This document shows positions 11,901 to 25,392 of a DNA stretch of 64,000 nt, piece by piece. Source of the stretch: Phoronis australis (lineage: Eukaryota; Phoronida; Phoronidae); the NCBI GenBank assembly GCA_002633005.1, contig NMRA01000052.1, positions 795,235 through 859,234 on the forward strand. The letters run 5' to 3'. The translations under genes were made by a program, and so were the position numbers. Within the stretch, counting starts at the first letter, position 1. The number at the start of each line of letters is the position of its first letter. The notes below the pieces were generated by a model that saw only the letters and a program-made list of their open reading frames with translations, was not told where the DNA came from and ran no database searches.

Positions 11901-14708
11901 TAAAAAATCCACCACAAAAACATTGAGTTCCATTGCGTGTTGCTTTGGACATGGCGTGCGTTCCCGTAGACGAGAGTACCTCGCGAGATCGCAGGATCAA
12001 GCAAAGACTTCGCGAGACATCGCTTGTATTACAAGCGCAGCAATGGTCACACTTATTCGCGAGATTGTTGCGTATACAGAACCCTGCCCACAGTTGCGAG
12101 CAATAATCGCCATGAGGTTTCAAAGAGCAAATTTTATACATGTAATACGGGCTCCATGCTTTTGTGATAAGCCTACCGTGCTACCAAGAGACATCTCGCC
12201 GCGTAATTGGCGTTTCCAGTTCCATGTTCGAGTTCAACTTAGGCCTATCGTACTAACAAATTCATTTCCAGATCAGCAGCCTCCGTCATAGCTAAAAAGG
12301 CCACGTCCCTTCAGGGCCATTTCGCTTGTCAGATTGCAACAGGCTAGGTAAAATTCGAGGAATGAAGCCGCGTACGTTGTACACGATTTTGCACTGTTTT
12401 GGTAAAGGATCCGGACGGAAAACCGCCAAACGGAGTGAGTAAACTTCGTCTGAATGGAGCCATCGTGGACTAGTGGCAACTCTACAGATACAACTGCTAT
12501 GAATCACTGACTTTAGGATGTGACATGCACACAGTGTTAGAGTAGTGTCTGCCTATCAATAGTGCGTTTTTAATTACATAAACGAACTGGGTTATTTCAT
12601 TGACCTACCCCGGTGAGCTTGGTTCAGATAGTGGACGAAACGTGATTTTGAATTTTCTAAAACAGTATTCACTGTGGGAAGGTCAAAAGCCCCCCAAAAG
12701 AGCCGCTAGTGCCTCTTTTCCTACAAAATATACAGAACGGATTTTATTAAACTTTTGAAATAAACACCCACATTTCTGACAACATACCCCAGGCTGAATT
12801 CACAGTTGCCCAAGACTGACTCCCAGAAAAGAATTAGTTTTGCGGAATTAGCTCTTACCATGGTGTTCTGGAACGAAACTCTATGAAAAGGTGACTTTTT
12901 GATAGAAGCCTCCTACAAATGGGTCTCTTTGAGTCAGCTCTCAAAATGGGTAGTGTCCAGCTGCGCCCCTCGAGCGCCACAAATGGCGGAGTACCTAGCT
13001 CTGGTGAGAGGGCTGACAGAGGGATAACACAAGTGAAATGTTTTGACACCTAGTGTGACACCTGCTGGTTACTTGATAATGTCTATTGTCCGTCATGCCA
13101 TCATATTGCCCGTGAAACAAACATTACGCATTAATGCAAATTAAGTAATGCATAATCGCCGATTATCGAGGTAGCAAGTGGCAAGAAACCAGTCTCGATA
13201 AAAATAGCCTTCGCGACAATATGGCAGTGAAACACAGTTGATCTATTACTTTCGTGTGGCACTTATTGAAAATGAGCAGATCGATTAGACCTATCGACGA
13301 CACCGTGACATTGATATATTCGTGACCCAGGTATATCTCGAGTCTCGGCAAACCAATGAGACAGCAGAGCAAATAATAAATGCGGCGGCAAACCGAATGT
13401 CAGGCGATTTTTAAGAGCATAGACAGCGAAAAAAATCTGATGGATTTTTCCCACCCTGTATGCACAGAGGGGTCTGTCTCGTCACTTGGCCAAAAGCTGT
13501 CACAAACCTGAGTCTCGTACTTTTTTAAATGAAAGTGAAACCTGAGACGACATAACTAATCAACGTTTTGAAAAACGTATACAATCCTCATTATATAAGT
13601 TATCCAGGTGAACCTCGATTAAACACAACGTTGGCCTAATTTCACTGCTCGTTGTCCTTACCATACCAGTGAATAGCATACTACCTGTTCAAATAAAATC
13701 GATAATAAGCACTTGACAGAAACAGGGCCCAGCGGAAAGTAAGTACAGGACAACCCTTAACATCATTCTACGCCAAGCTTATCTGAGTATAATTACATCA
13801 CAGTTGTCATCAAAAGGGAAATCCGAATGAGAGCATGTACGGAAACAACTTACCTTACAAGAATAGCGTAGATAGTCCAGCAAGTCAAGGATATAACCCC
13901 ACACGATAACAACCGTAAGCATTACCCGTCAATGCCCCACAGACGAGTAATAAATAGAACACATTGTTAAGTGTTTGTGCGCAGCGAATTCTTTTTAAAA
14001 CCTGTTCTCGGTGACATACAGGCAGACCCGTAACCGAAGGTAAACGTGTTTACGCAGGCGTGTTCGCCGATAAAGCTTTAGCGCAGGATAAGTTAACACT
14101 TTCATCAGTTATTATCGGTTACAGGTTGACAAGGGTATTATCTTTGACGTTGATTCCAATTAACAGTAACGATTATATATTTATAATTTGGATGACTATT
14201 TTAATAATTACCGACATCACGAGGACAACGACTATGGTGACGGTGAAATTGCGATGTAAAGAATATCCAGAAAATAATTTCAATTACAAGCAAAGGAAGA
14301 GCGTTATACCTGCAAGGTTGAAACGCCGGAGTATCGATTGTTATACATGTAAAAAAGTAAGCAAGTGCCTTGATGCGTTTTGTGGAGCACCAGGAGTGCT
14401 TACGTCACAAAACTGGGCCCATTAGCTGCCATGTATGTATAAAGTCACGTTGTTCAGATCTCAGCGTTTTTCCATTATGGAAAGAGTAAACAACCAGTAC
14501 TTCGGAATTCGGCATATAAAACATTAGCGACGTAATAAGAATGGCTACAAATTTTTGAGTAGTAAGTTGGCCTGGTTGGCGACAAGTTTGCCGCCGGCTG
14601 GTGCATCGCCAGTGGCCGGAGTCTTGCTCCAACTTGTCGAGTCGTAAGCACCCAGCGAGACCTTTTACACCGCACACGTACATAAACCCAACGGTATATA
14701 ACACTGTG

Positions 14709-14857
14709 CATGGGCGGCGCAGCTCTGAAATAAGTGGGGGGGGGGGGCTATAGCCCCCAGCCCTCCTGTGGTGCATCACCAATAGACCGTGGGCGGCGCA
14801 GCACTGAAAAAAGTGGGGGGTCTATAGCCCCCAGCCCCCTATGGTGCGCCGCCCATG
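14709..14857. mobile_element. Short palindromic element, family D, double unit
   Basis: Two joined units. The first starts CATGGGCGGCGCAGC, the second ends GGTGCGCCGCCCATG. Each unit contains GTGGGGGG-CTATAG-CCCCCAGCC, a palindromic core. Relatives at 36385-36529 and 59881-59950. Too short to encode protein. Confidence 0.75.
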
Positions 14858-17800
14858 TGATAACTGAAAGGGCTGACATAAGTGATCTGTGTTACTGATT
14901 TCAATAGTACCGTTCCCGTATATTTCGTAACTCGAGAAATATTTCAGGAAGGCAATACACGAGATTATTTCCATCGATTCTTGAATGAGAACGACACTAT
15001 AGTGGTCCATAATTAGGCTAATGTTTTCAGAGGAGGGTTCATATCTCAACTTGAAGCTTCCCCATTCACCCACGAAGCACTTAGAACGGCTAAATCCACA
15101 ACCACAACAACAACAAAAAAAACTTTTATCGATGAAATTGATCTCAAATAGTTTTTTAGTGAAATTATAGGCAATTTCAGGGTTTCAAAAGAGTGATAAT
15201 TCACGGTTATAGCGTGGACTAGAAGTGTCAAGGCATGTCATTTTAACTATGCGCCGTGCATGGTCTCAAGGAATAACCGTCTGCTACTTTTTTGTAAAAT
15301 CAAAAATCACTTCTTGTCTTACTAACGAACAAGTTCAAATGAGACCAGTTTTGCAGCGGTTGTGTAGTCTAAACCAAAAGTTTGCTCGCCAGTTTAAATT
15401 AAGCTTGCTTTCTGCCGAGAATCGAACCCGATCGCTGGACTAGTACACCACGTTGGCTTCAGTCACCTCCCGCTAATTTCTAGGCAATGCATCACTGGAC
15501 GTAACATATCCCGGCATCCAACAAAAGAGGTGTCACGTTTCGTCAACGATTTTTTGCGTGCCGACTACAATGACTTGGTTCACAAGATAACTGCGATTAA
15601 ACAAGCTAAAACGAGAGCATCGCCTGTTAGAGTAACCTGAAATGGGAAACGGGTGAAGTAGTTTCCTTTAGTGTAGTGAACCATGGAGTTTTGATATTTA
15701 GGGGTAAAACTATTCAATTTACAAAACCAATTATACACTTTCTGATCAAAGCATAAAGCCCGCTTGGTTACCACTTCTCAGGCTGCCGTTTACTGTACTT
15801 GTGCACATGACGAGAGTTTTAAAATTTGCTGAAATATTTACCGTAATCCCTTCGACAAATTCTTCAATTTTTTCTGGCTAATGGAAAAGTGACATTCTAT
15901 TGAAAAATATCTTTCCTCACGCAGAAAAGGCGAGTTTACAAAGGCGCGGTTGCACTCAACTCTCATCAACCAAAATACTACAGTAACAACAGTGGGCGAC
16001 CGCATGAACCAATTTTTAATACTGTTATCTGTGCCAGTCTGCGTTTATTTTCTCCCATGGACTAAAAAAAGGTTTTTGTTCCAGTAACTAAACCAGTCCT
16101 GGCCGGAAAATATGAGCCTAGATGAAGGCTCACGAACACGCTCTTATTGAACCGTAATTTCCTGTATATGAAACATATGTCTTGTGGGTTTGCATGTGAT
16201 GTCAGTTACAATCATTTGTGCAAACCCTTCAGTTCGCGATGCATTACCTAGTTAGGTGACTGTGTGATCAGACATTCTCACGTCATTACACGCCAACCGA
16301 TACATCATTTTGAAGCCGACAAGACCGCTTATTATGATGGAAAAATATGCCCATTAATAAGCACCTGCTTAAAGCAGTTATTTACATGTTTGATGGCGAT
16401 ATAATGCACGGGGCTAGTTTGTAAGCAAACGAGCCTTTTTACGACGTTTTAACTGTCACCGCGGTGCGGTGTAGACTAACCCTGAGACGTACGATACATG
16501 TAAATTTACTGTCTTCGTCGTCTGGAGCTACACAAAATGAAATTAAGACATTGGCATTTCAAGCCGTGTACAATGCCGACAGAGGTGTGTATGCATAGAA
16601 TCATCGTCCAAAAACAAATACGTCACCTTTTTAGAGATCACCACATCAGTGAGTGAGTGGAAAGTTAACAACGAAGTTAATAACACAACAATACGTCGAT
16701 AAATTTAATAACAGAATAATCCATCTTTTACAAACGCACACACCCACGACACCTCTTTACGTTAACTTCATATATGACTATTTGAACGCTCTCACTTTTG
16801 TTTGTCTAGTTCGCGAGTTTCACAGATTTGTCCATCTCGCGCAGCCCGTTTTTGTAATCCTCCTGTAAATAGGTGTGACACCGCACTCCACTTGTAACTG
16901 TAATCACTGGGAACGGGAAAACGGGCGTTCAACAATTTGCTATGCTAAGTAAACCAGGAAAACGCATTGTTTCGTCGCACAATCCTACATAGGGTACCAC
17001 TATTTCGGTAGACACCGTCCTAGCCTACTGTCATTTGTCGCGAGCGACTAGCGACACAAAAACTGTCAAAAAGAACACTGCAGTCTTATGCGACATTGCT
17101 AAACATTGAATCGGCGAAACGAAACAAAAGTAAGCCTACTTACCTGAGCAGAAAAAGACTGATATCTCACTTTGCTCAAGCGCTGTTAGAATATATCTGA
17201 AATATGACAAGAACTGTGAGAATCGACGAAAATCTGCAACGACTGGCGTAACATCCGTGCGCAGTGCCTCGTTCCGATTAACTTTATTTACTTCGTCTGA
17301 GATGACCATCTTGCCAAAAATATGAAACGTTAAAAGCTCGACGCACTCGTACTAAATAACTTCCCAGCCTTATTACTCACAAGTAACGAAATATCCGAAG
17401 GAAATATCTCGAGAGTAGACTAAGACATAAAACCAACCTCAAAAACGACACACAACCCTTGCCAGAGACCGACCACTTCTCGGTAGCTCCAGGAGCTCAT
17501 CAGCTTTACCGCGGCACAAATGTCAATGCGGTTTTAGTCGCAGTGCGAAGGCGGACTGACTATTTTTATTCGGCCTTTTTCAAGAGGACACTTGTACAGA
17601 AAAATAGATCGCATGACAATGATCGCGGACGATATTGCTCAGAAAGTGATTCAGTTTACGATGACAGCCATGTTAGAACTGAAACAAAATGGCAACTCCG
17701 GTTACGATGTGTGGAACTATTTTACTAGTATTCTTTTTCATGAGAAATTGATGGAAGTCAACACGTGATAACCCCGTTTGTTGGTACACCCTACTTATAT

Positions 17801-18354
17801 ATTTTACGAGTTCCCTGGCTACTCACCGTGTTAATGGTTGCTGTGAGTTTTAGAATTAAAAAAGCACGTTTCTTTACCAGGGGTACTTAGGGAAGCCGAC
17901 TGTAACAAAACTCGATTCACCTGCACGTAACTTGACAAACAAGTAAGAAAAGACTGAATTTTCAAGTTTGGGCTTTATTCTGGGTGCGAAAGTGGACGTC
18001 ACTAATCAAGGGTGAAAGAGAAACTGTCATACTGACAATGGTTATTTTTCAATTGGAAGTCTTTACGTCAGCTAGACAATGGCCATAGACCGTGATGAAT
18101 GCCGTACGAAAATTAGGATATGCAACCCTTTAGAGAGTGGACAAGATGAAATACCACCCTCATAGTAAGTACGCATGCCAGTGCACGATAGACACCCGAC
18201 ATTTTTGCGTTTGCTTGCTTAACAAAGTTGTTATTTCTTTGAGGATTTTCCCATCAGATAGATTTTGTAGCGGTCTGAATGTGAAAATATTAATTAAGTC
18301 CTTTAATAATACAGCCTATTTTAAGATTACGTAGGGCTCTAAAATGTTCTAATT
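14858..18354. other. Non-coding stretch, nothing convincing
   Basis: No gene or clear mobile element recognised. A tRNA-like B box (GGGTTCGATTCTCGGC, minus strand, ~15415-15430) suggests an old SINE remnant, but no acceptor stem or tail could be traced. Confidence 0.4.
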
Positions 18355-18970
18355 TGGCTAAGTTTCTAACATTATATCTTAGCAATGGCTGATTGGTTTT
18401 ATATGAAATTTCCACATACTATGTTCCATGCAATCTTCCCTAAAACTCTATTAGGACTTGTTTTCAAAATTTTCCACTTTTGAGGGTCTATCAAAATATG
18501 GGACTGTAAGGCTAGTACAAGAACACTCAGAAGTTTATAAAATGAAAACGAAATATCTTAGAAAGCTGAAACAACATTTTTGAGATTTCATCTTGAAATT
18601 TGATATATGAAATAAAATTTGATATTGTTATTGTTATTGATTCTGTTGTTTTGCTATGGACGTACCTTTCTGTTTTGCTAAATTTTACTAAAAAAAAGAC
18701 ATGGTCACGTGACTTTGTTAATAACAGATTGGCAAAAAGTTGTGATATTGATACTGCTGTTCTGCTATGAATGTACCTTTCTTTTCTGTTGAATTTTACT
18801 GAAAAGAGATGGTCACGTGACTTTGTTAATAACAGATTGGCAAAAAGTTGTGATATTGATACTGTTGTTCTGCTATGAATGTACCTTTCTTTTCTGTTGA
18901 ATTTTACTAAAAAGAGATGGTCACGTGACCCAATTAATGAGAGATTGGCCGGTATTATAGATTAAAAATC
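18355..18970 (+). repeat. Dispersed repeat family E with internal three-copy minisatellite
   Basis: The left part (TTTTCAAAATTTTCCACTTTTG-type, GAGGGTCTATCAAAAT) recurs at 24440-24700 and 30400-30500. The right part holds three tandem copies about 108-111 bp long (TGCTATG at 18652, 18763, 18871), each with GGTCACGTGA. The end (CACGTGACCCAATTAATG, AGATTGG) recurs inverted near 28670-28720 and 35915-35945. Confidence 0.7.
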
Positions 18971-21370
18971 AAATTCTACGGGGTTTCTACTTGTAAAGAA
19001 TTGAAAATCTAAAGGTCTGTATATAGTTGGCTAAACACACCGACTTGTCAATAAGCTCCTTATACAACCTCAAACACAGCGAACCTGAATCAAATACGAA
19101 ACCTTTTGCAAAAGCTTTGGCGGATTAAACTGGGCACTTGTGTAGAGTTTCAACCCCAAAAACAAACCCTTTGGCAGGAACACAATTGGAAAATACGCCC
19201 TTTGGTAAGGACACTACCCACGAAAGGTCAACCATCTGAGCAACATGGCTCGTATGTATTAGTAAAGTAACCCCCGGATAAATGTTGAATCCATGAAGCC
19301 GATCTCCGAATTCATACCCTCAGTGAGGAGTCTGGGATGGATCATGGAAGAGCAATTTGTTCTTTGGGAAGAACGTTGACCCCGTCAGTTTACACCACAC
19401 AAGGCAAGGTATATTTTCTCATTCACTCCAGTTCAACGATTTCTGAGAACATTCTCATTTTCTTAAGTACGTACATGTAAACATCCTTGCCACAAATCAT
19501 TAAAACTCGTAAACAATGAATATAGTAGCTATCGTGAGTCAACTCAAGTCGATCAACACCCCTTTCAAAAACACCTATTTTCACAATAATTTTAATGGCT
19601 TCCAAAATGTGTCAAACTTCCTATAAAAAAACAAAACAAACGCGTACGGTGCATTTTTGTAAAACAAAAATGTACGATGCCACAAAGGTATGAAGGAAAT
19701 GAGCACTTGAGGGTGGAGCCGTAGGATGCGAGGAGCGGGCCCGGGGGTCACTCGTATTGACAAGGTGCCCGTATAAGAGTGCACCAAAATTGCGGATAGG
19801 CGGTACTTTTTCAGCAAGTTTTGAGGGACCCGCGCGGAGTCCAATAGGCCCCTAAATTTCCATTTCGTCCCCGCAAAAAGACTATATTGGGATGACGCAG
19901 AAATATATACACCACAAAAGGGAGTGGGAATTAGTAGACCTGGCACTCGAAATTTTTTGGTATACATCTGCGGGGACCTTGTCAATGTAACCCCAAGGGG
20001 AAACCGGTGACGATGGTGCGTAGTTCTTGTTCTTTTTGCTGGAGTGCGTGGGAAAGTGTGAAACTTTCTTGGCCACGAGGGGGGAGGGGAGGGGGAGAAG
20101 GGTGCGTGCGTGGCGTTAATGGGTATAATTTGGTTTACACTTCTCACTCCGGCGGCAGGAGGTCCAACCAGAGTCTGCACAGGAAAGAGGCATGGAGATA
20201 AGTAAAGATAAGTATGAGATTTGTAAGAACAAGGCGTAAAAGTGATGGGGACTGCATCGAGGTGGAAAGAAAGAGTTACAGAACAATATGTCCGTGACCT
20301 GCTTTAGTTTTTACCCACCTCTGTCGATTGGCATTTTAGTCGTTAACACCTAATGATATGATAAATAAGTATTTCAAATTATCCGGCTCACTTTGCCTAA
20401 ATCTGACGCGACTATTCCTCCTCAGGGGTTGCTGGCCTATCAGGTCATTTTGACCGTGAATCCCACAAGGAAAATGGGATATGTAGAGTAATTGGCGAAG
20501 CTATGGCGGCGGGGTGTAAAAATCGGTATTCGCTCAATGCGCAACAACGGTAGACTTCTTTCTAAGTTCTTTGTTGGCATTTGCATTTGTGTTTTGTTCA
20601 GCTCCACCAACCCAAACTTGACTAGGCTGAGGTTCTGCAAACACTAAAACGTATCTGGTTGAAACCAAAGTATTGAGTATCAAATTTATCAACACGGTCA
20701 TAACTGACTGCAATTATTGGTCCATTTACAAGGAATTCATTGTTTTGATTGTCAAATTATCCGCACAAGGCACGCCCACACACCCATTAAAAAAACCACC
20801 AGACGGTAAAAACTCAGACCTCTTAGAACAGAAACACGTCAGACTAAACACAGCTTTGGTGATTTTACCAAAAATTGTTTTTGCCACTTGTTTTAGTTTG
20901 TAAACACTGGTGGATCTAGAATGTATAAAGAACAAAAAAATAAACAAGAGCGCTCAACAAAGGAACAGCGTTATCAGAAAATCTCAAATAACTCGAAAAG
21001 TTGACGTCCTAGCGAAAAATGGAAAACATCTTCTGAAAGCCCGTTCACAATTCTATCTAAACTGATGGTCTCGCTTAATTCCGTAAATTTTTCGAAAAAA
21101 ATGAAATTTTGCGTTTTTTTTAAGAAATTCAAAGTCAAATAACTCGAAAACGGTAAGTCTGAGAAAAAAATTGTTACAGGCCATTTGAAAGATTATACTT
21201 CAAAGAATCTACATGNCAGAGCGAGACTCTAAAACCCGCCTACGGGACATACCGAGAGAAAAAAAAACAATATGCGATCTCTGCCTCAAGTTGAGTCGGT
21301 CTTCCAGCACAACCCTCCACTCGTTCATTCACAGTGGTCATCATGGCGCTTGCCGATTTATCAGGCGTGT
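18971..21370. other. Non-coding stretch with one long basic open frame
   Basis: Contains the longest open frame in the window (20180-19581, minus, 199 codons), which I do not accept as a gene: it has no Glu, two Asp, no family resemblance and a GGGGAGGGG low-complexity antisense. One N at 21216. Confidence 0.4.
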
Positions 21371-21509
21371 GTTCAGTAACTATAGGACCTACGCTAGGAC
21401 CTAGCTAAAATCTAGCCAAAGTCACGTGTTCCTATTTGAAATACACGGCAATATCTCACGAAATCTGGCGAAGTTTTACTTTTTTTGCGAGGTCCTAGTG
21501 ATACTGAAC
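21371..21509. mobile_element. Short TIR element, family A copy 2
   Basis: Second copy of the element at 3852-3991, in the same orientation. Shared blocks include GAGCTAAAATCTAGCC-type sequence, GTCACGTGTTC and AATACACGGCAATA. Ends are GTTCAGTAAC and TACTGAAC. Confidence 0.65.
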
Positions 21510-21698
21510 GAGAGGCAGGTTTTGTAAAGAGCTGTCATGAAACTTGTTCCACCATTATGAGGGCTGCCGCTGGCTATCTACATCATTTCGCCTCTTCGAA
21601 TATTTAAAAAGGTCAGGTAGCATTTTATTTTTGCCAGTTGGTTAAAACGACGTTTAGTACCATTTTAACCGAGATTGCCTTGGTGGCAAGCGTGGTGG

Positions 21699-21774
21699 CT
21701 ACGTCATCATATGTATATCCGGAATATGGCACTAAGCTACGTCATCACATGCATATTCGGAATATGGCACTAAG
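21699..21774 (+). repeat. 38-bp tandem duplication
   Basis: CTACGTCATCA-ATG-ATAT-CGGAATATGGCACTAAG appears twice, starting at 21699 and 21737, with a few substitutions. Non-coding as far as I can see. Confidence 0.75.
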
Positions 21775-22922
21775 CCACGAGGGTACTGTGGGGGATAACC
21801 ACCCTTTTAGAGATTGGACTCAAAAACGAATCCAGTTGCTGGGAACACCCATGAAAAAGTCACAGGGGCTCCAAAAACACCATGACCTTTTTTGGTGGGC
21901 TCATTCCAAACAACTATTCCTTTCATATAATGATTCTTGTACAGTAGAATTTTCAACGCGCTAAGTCTGAAACAGTACAAGAAGAAATGCCATGCCTTGA
22001 CTCATAAATGAGAACATGTTAGTGCAACAAAAACTTTTAAAAAATCTGGTATTAAAAACACTTATGTACAGATTCGCGCAGGGTTTCAAACTCCCAAAAC
22101 GAACACTGTTGTAGGGATTTTTTGTCGGAAAAGGCACCATTTCGTGTTTTGTCATGATGCTGCTGAGGTAATGGGTGTAGCGTTGAGACACGGAAGGTGT
22201 GGAACTTTTCATGAACAAATATGCAACAGTTATGTTATCCGTGTTCTCAATATTTGAACGTAGCCTCTCATTCATTATTATGAGAGCACCTTCGGAGGTC
22301 AAAAATGGAGAATCAAAATGAGGAAAAAGCTATGCAAATTTTAATTTATCCTTATAACCGAAACTAAAATTTTTAGTCCTGCGTTACCCCGGAACTTAAT
22401 TGGTATTTTATTTCTGAACAACGTGAAATAAAGACGAACACCCTCTTACATTAAAAACATTGACTAATTCACCGACTCAATAAATATGAGCGCCCCAAGT
22501 TGTAAAGATGCTGTGCTGATACACAGGCCCTCCGGCGCATACCTGCCTGCGTAAATTTACCACTACACCACTAGGGATGAGAAGAAGGCTTAAATCTATT
22601 TTCGAGTTCGGCGCCAGCTACCAGTTCTTTGAAATCCATCCGTATCAGGCAATTTGACTCATCAAAATCCGAAAGAGTCAGAAAGTAACTGTTTTAACCA
22701 AATGAAATTGTCTCAGTTTTCAATGCCATCATTCATGACTCTTAAGACTCCTACAAGGAATTTATAGCACAGGTGCTTCAATCAGTTTTGTGGAAGCAGA
22801 CGAAGAAAATGGCGTTTCTTCACCATACACCATAGCGCGCAATTAGGGTCACGAACCTGTATTCCAAATCATGCGATTTTTCATATTTTGCTCATGATTC
22901 ATACAACGCATACCTGCCTGTG

Positions 22923-23082
22923 CAGTGGCGGATTTAGAGGGAGGCCAAGGGGGCCATGCCCTCTCCCCCTAAAATTCTCCAAGATTCCATTTGGCAGTTC
23001 GGAGGTGCGAATGTCTGAAGAGCAAAATCCTGGCTAATACTCTGCCCTGCCCCCCCAACTCAAAATTCTGGATCCGCCCCTG
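22923..23082. mobile_element. hAT-like MITE
   Basis: Left end CAGTGGCGGATTTAGA; right end on the other strand CAGGGGCGGATCCAGA (13 of 16 match). CAG-initiated ends with GGCGGATC are typical of hAT non-autonomous elements. A clean 8-bp duplication was not found. The interior is C-rich (CCCTCTCCCCCT). Confidence 0.6.
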
Positions 23083-24439
23083 CTGTGCGCCTTAAGTTAA
23101 AAGGCGTAGGCAATGTTTTAATAAATTCCAAACGTCTTTCTTCTTTTTATTCGATACGGCTAAATCAGCCTTCCCTCACATGCCTATTAATAATAGTTGG
23201 CTTATACTTTTCAAAAGCATTTCTACGCAACGACCATAGTGGATCATAACTGCCGCTTTTGGATCTAGCGATGAGGCACGGGTCGATTTAGAAAACTTAT
23301 GTTACGAACAAGACGGTGCACTGAACACATTTTCTTCGTCGTTTATTTCTTTAGTTTTTTCATGTCGCACGATCTAATTATTGACACGTCAGCTACAGGA
23401 TTTTCAGTTTTTCACTCGGGTCCAGAGAAGATGCTCGGGTTTGGGTAACTTTAATACATAGAACACGGCGTTCTCAGCTTAATATTTTTTCAACGTCTTT
23501 TTGAAGTCTATAGTTCAACAAATCTCACTGCATGTGGTTTTGTTTAGTTTAAGTTCGATTTAAACTCCAATTTTGTTTTAGTAAGTCAATATTTACACTG
23601 ATAACTTCAACGATTACTTCTTCAAATGAAATAGTTCAAGCAACCGAGCGCCCGTGTTTCAAGTACACTGATTAAGTAACTACACTGTTTCTTGCATTAG
23701 AGTGAATATCAAGTGTGCAGCATTCATTGGCATCGTGTCATCGTCAGTAAATAGAAATATTTTTGTGACCCTGTGGTGTTTTATGGCTTATAAAACGCAC
23801 ATTATGACATTGAACACAATCAAAAGGTCGTAAACACCAGTAAGCCCTTGGCATGTGCAACTGTAACCCAGAGTTGGCAGTGAAAATGTAAAGAATGGTG
23901 CGTGTGGGGGTGTGACCTTGTTTGAAGCTAGCTTGCTCACAGAAAATATGCTAGTTACCAAGGCAAAATGATCAACACCTACAGTGCTGCACTCACTTTT
24001 ATGATGTCATTATACACGACCTTTGCAACGGTAAAAAGGTGGCGCCGTAGCCTGCATCCGCTAGAAAACAAATATTTAGAGTAGGCGACATAAGCATTAC
24101 TAGCGGATTCAGTCAATCTAGCTGTCTTGAATTTGTGAACGTGTTGGATATGTGAAAAGTCCACTAATTCGGGATACGTTACAATTTCATTCAAAATGGC
24201 TACCCTGTATAACCATAGATTATAAAGAACATGTACTATAGTCTATGGTATAACATTGCTTTGTGAGTGAGAAATTTGCTGCGATTTCAGGTAGTCGTCA
24301 AACAATAGAGCGTGACTCACGAGGGCAAAATACGAGCGTGAATTAATTAATTACCAACGAAATTCACTAAGCGTAAAACGCGAGCATAAATTACGCGCGT
24401 ACATTTGCGAAGGTAAGATTGGGTGAACTGTTAAGGTTA

Positions 24440-24700
24440 TGCAGGCGTCTAGAAAAATGGTCAAATTTTGGCTAAATGAACTTCGAAGCATATTTTAATA
24501 ACGGCTCATTGGATTAATATGAAACTATGCATTGTTTTCCTAAATGCTGTTAGCAATTGTTTTTAAAATGTTTCACTTTTGCATGGGAGGCTATCAAAAA
24601 TAGAACTTTAGGATTATTGAAGTTATGGGTGTCATTCAAAGATAATTAATTTTCGCACATAATTACTCCCTTATTTCAAGAATGACCAATTTACACTGTT
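24440..24700 (+). repeat. Dispersed repeat family E, copy
   Basis: Shares TTGGATTAATATGAAA, TAGCAATTGTTTTTAAAATG and GGCTATCAAAAATAGAACTT with 18355-18500 and 30400-30500. No coding capacity. Confidence 0.55.
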
Positions 24701-25324
24701 AAAAGCCCCATATGGTTCACGTTTTTTGGCTGAATCCCGGTTTTTTAATAAGTCGAGTCAGCGTTCCATGGACCGACTGGTGAAGTTCACCGGTTGCTTC
24801 AAAGGGAGAAATCGCCGCCGCTAGCTTGTTTTTTTCCCAGTCAGAAGTTCGCGATTTTGACTTCACCTAATCAGCGCGCGTAATTCAATAACGTGCGCAA
24901 GATATGCTGGAATATACTTATTTACCTGTATCCATTTTATTGTAATTGTACTAGTCATAATAAATGACCTTATATCGCCTACATCAGTCTCCTTTCATCT
25001 CTGGTAACGAGCTTGCGACGCACGTATCATTTATCTATTATCCGGGACATATGACGATCATAAATGCTGGAACGCTGACTCGACCTACTGAAAGTAATCT
25101 CCACTCCTGACCAAAACATGAACCATGATCCTGCATGCGGCTTTTTAAAAGCGGTGGGAATTGGTTAATCCTATAGCGTACGGGGGTGCAGCGGTGTAGG
25201 CGTAAATAAATTAAAATCAAAATTAATGATGCCAGTAAGTTTGTTGGCAAAATACACGTGTCAGAGGTTGTCAGTTGCTTCAATTCTTATGGCAGTTGTG
25301 GATTTGGTCATCGCTGCTTCTTCG

Positions 25325-25335
25325 TTACACACACA

Positions 25336-25391
<56 letters not shown>

Positions 25392-25392
25392 C
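25325..25392 (+). repeat. Compound microsatellite (CA)n(CGCA)n(CA)n
   Basis: ACACAC, then about ten GCAC units, then ACACAC. Simple sequence; the open frames across it (THARTHAR) are artefacts. Confidence 0.97.

Larger units (their letters stand above)
7504..14708. other. Intergenic or 5' plakin region, no gene recognised
   Basis: Open frames here (for example 10037-10468 plus, 11773-12141 minus) show no family resemblance, and splice-aware reading gave no plakin exon. Recognised contents are a SINE-tail copy (8426-8471) and one TIR element (8792-8976). Confidence 0.5.

Noticed and set aside
19581-20180. Longest open frame in the window (199 codons, minus) as a gene
   Set aside because: No Glu, only two Asp, many Pro/Arg/Thr, no family resemblance, and a low-complexity GGGGAGGGG stretch opposite it; most likely chance.
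22923-23082. Exact 8-bp target duplication around the hAT-like MITE
   Set aside because: The flanks TGCCTGTG and CTGTGCGC are similar but not identical in any register I tried, so I do not claim it.
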